DNA of 6,954 nucleotides, taken from the NCBI GenBank assembly GCA_964575975.1, contig CAZNTU010000274.1, positions 1 through 6,954 of the forward strand. Direction: 5' to 3'. The position numbers were made by a program, and so were the translations under genes. The notes beneath the pieces are model-generated. The model had not been told where the DNA came from. It saw only the letters and a list, made by a program, of their open reading frames with translations, and ran no database searches. Source of the stretch: G963674505 sp964575975 (GTDB lineage Bacteria; Desulfobacterota; Desulfobacteria; Desulfobacterales; SKZT01). Below are positions 6,614-6,954 of the stretch, in pieces. Position 1 is the first letter of the stretch; each line of letters starts with the position of its first letter.

Positions 6614-6766
6614 TTAGACTCCTTCTTCGGCAAGGTTTTGGGCAAACAAGGTTTTGCAATGCCGGTTGAGTTCGAGTTCGTCCTCCTTATAAATTACCGG
6701 GGAAATCAGACAATCGAATTCTATGCTCAGTTCGGAGGCAATCTCGATTGTTTCATTTCGCACCAT
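6614..6766 (-). CDS. Truncated MNT-type nucleotidyltransferase, C-terminal part only
   Basis: A 50-residue ORF with an ATG and a fair ribosome-binding site (AGGAA, about four bases upstream). It reads ETIEIASELSIEFDCLISPV then IYKEDELE, and ends NLAEEGV. That is the usual C-terminal segment of small MNT/KNTase-type nucleotidyltransferases ('...EYDVLISPVVYTEEE...FY-NV-REGI'). Such proteins often serve as antitoxins of HEPN toxins. The N-terminal catalytic half with GSR-x-RG and DxD motifs is missing: an in-frame TAA lies seven codons upstream of the ATG, and no catalytic motif appears in any minus-strand frame to the window edge. It is therefore a fragment, probably inactive as an enzyme. Its stop lies five bases before the channel start, and the channel's ribosome-binding site sits inside its last codons, so translation of the two could be coupled. 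Confidence 0.55.
   Translation of the reverse strand: MVRNETIEIASELSIEFDCLISPVIYKEDELELNRHCKTLFAQNLAEEGV
6619..6624 (-). promoter_or_regulatory. Ribosome-binding site of the mechanosensitive channel gene
   Basis: AAGGAG on the minus strand, ten bases before the ATG at 6608. It lies within the last codons of the small nucleotidyltransferase-like ORF. It supports 6608 as the channel start instead of the upstream TTG at 6659. Confidence 0.7.
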
Positions 6767-6822
6767 AAAATTCCTGTTTTCGATTTACCCGTTAGTGCCT
6801 CGGAAGAAAACAAACACGCCGA

Positions 6823-6869
6823 AACCGAACCGCGCACATCCGTGCCTGTCGGCGCCCGCAGGTTCGGTT
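6823..6869. repeat. Inverted repeat upstream of the channel gene
   Basis: AACCGAACC at 6823-6831 is matched by its exact complement GGTTCGGTT at 6861-6869, with 29 bases between. A smaller GCAC/GTGC hairpin (6834-6837 and 6842-6845) lies inside. No T-run follows on either strand, so it does not look like a terminator. It lies between the window edge and the truncated nucleotidyltransferase ORF and could be a regulatory or REP-like structure. The remaining bases 6767-6954 show no gene I can support. Confidence 0.4.
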
Positions 6870-6954
6870 CGAAGATTTCTCCGACGCCCGATCCGCGGCT
6901 TGTAGAGTACCAGGCTAATGTCAACAAATTTTTTCAAAATATTTCGAGACAACA

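Noticed and set aside
6919..6924. TTGACA as a -35 box for the channel operon
   Set aside because: No acceptable -10 hexamer lies 16-18 bases downstream; the nearest candidate (TACTCT) is only nine bases away.
6727..6927. 66-codon minus-strand ORF upstream of the channel gene
   Set aside because: No ribosome-binding site, no domain, and it crosses the inverted repeat and overlaps the nucleotidyltransferase-like ORF in another frame.

Overview
The window is a Gram-negative chromosomal segment. It codes for two diderm outer-envelope lipoprotein types (one degraded), a large inner-membrane mechanosensitive channel with a cleavable signal peptide, and an OmpA-type peptidoglycan-binding domain. 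The mix of protein families (PchR-type AraC regulator, cysteine-rich TIGR04076-like protein, SHOCT and META envelope proteins, a VWA/thrombospondin-3/OmpA lipoprotein) would fit Desulfobacterota or a related former deltaproteobacterial group. That assignment is inference from family content, not from a marker gene. Every supported gene lies on the minus strand, so transcription runs from right to left.

The right-hand block (about 6954 to 1997) begins with a 50-residue ORF resembling the C-terminal end of a MNT-type nucleotidyltransferase. Five bases later comes a YbiO-like MscS channel of 806 residues, then a 103-residue secreted protein of unknown function. Next are two decayed genes in one reading frame: a META (HslJ-like) domain fragment and a SHOCT lipoprotein fragment interrupted by TGA. 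The block ends with a 393-residue lipoprotein carrying VWA, calcium-binding TSP3 and OmpA domains. A perfect 9-bp hairpin followed by eight T residues closes it at 1997-2028. The theme is envelope integrity: osmotic release, periplasmic proteins and cell-wall anchoring.

The left-hand block (1752 to about 12) looks like a separate three-gene operon. It holds a Cys/His-rich TIGR04076-like protein, an AraC/PchR-type activator with an N-terminal CxxC, and a 67-residue protein that may be a shortened DUF3786 protein. A second hairpin and T-run near the left edge would terminate it. The cysteine-rich first gene beside the regulator hints at metal or redox sensing, but no target gene is in the window.

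I found no mobile element, CRISPR array, rRNA or tRNA. The least explained parts are the META/SHOCT decay zone (3423-3812), where long open frames hide the real gene starts, and the truncated nucleotidyltransferase ORF upstream of the channel gene.
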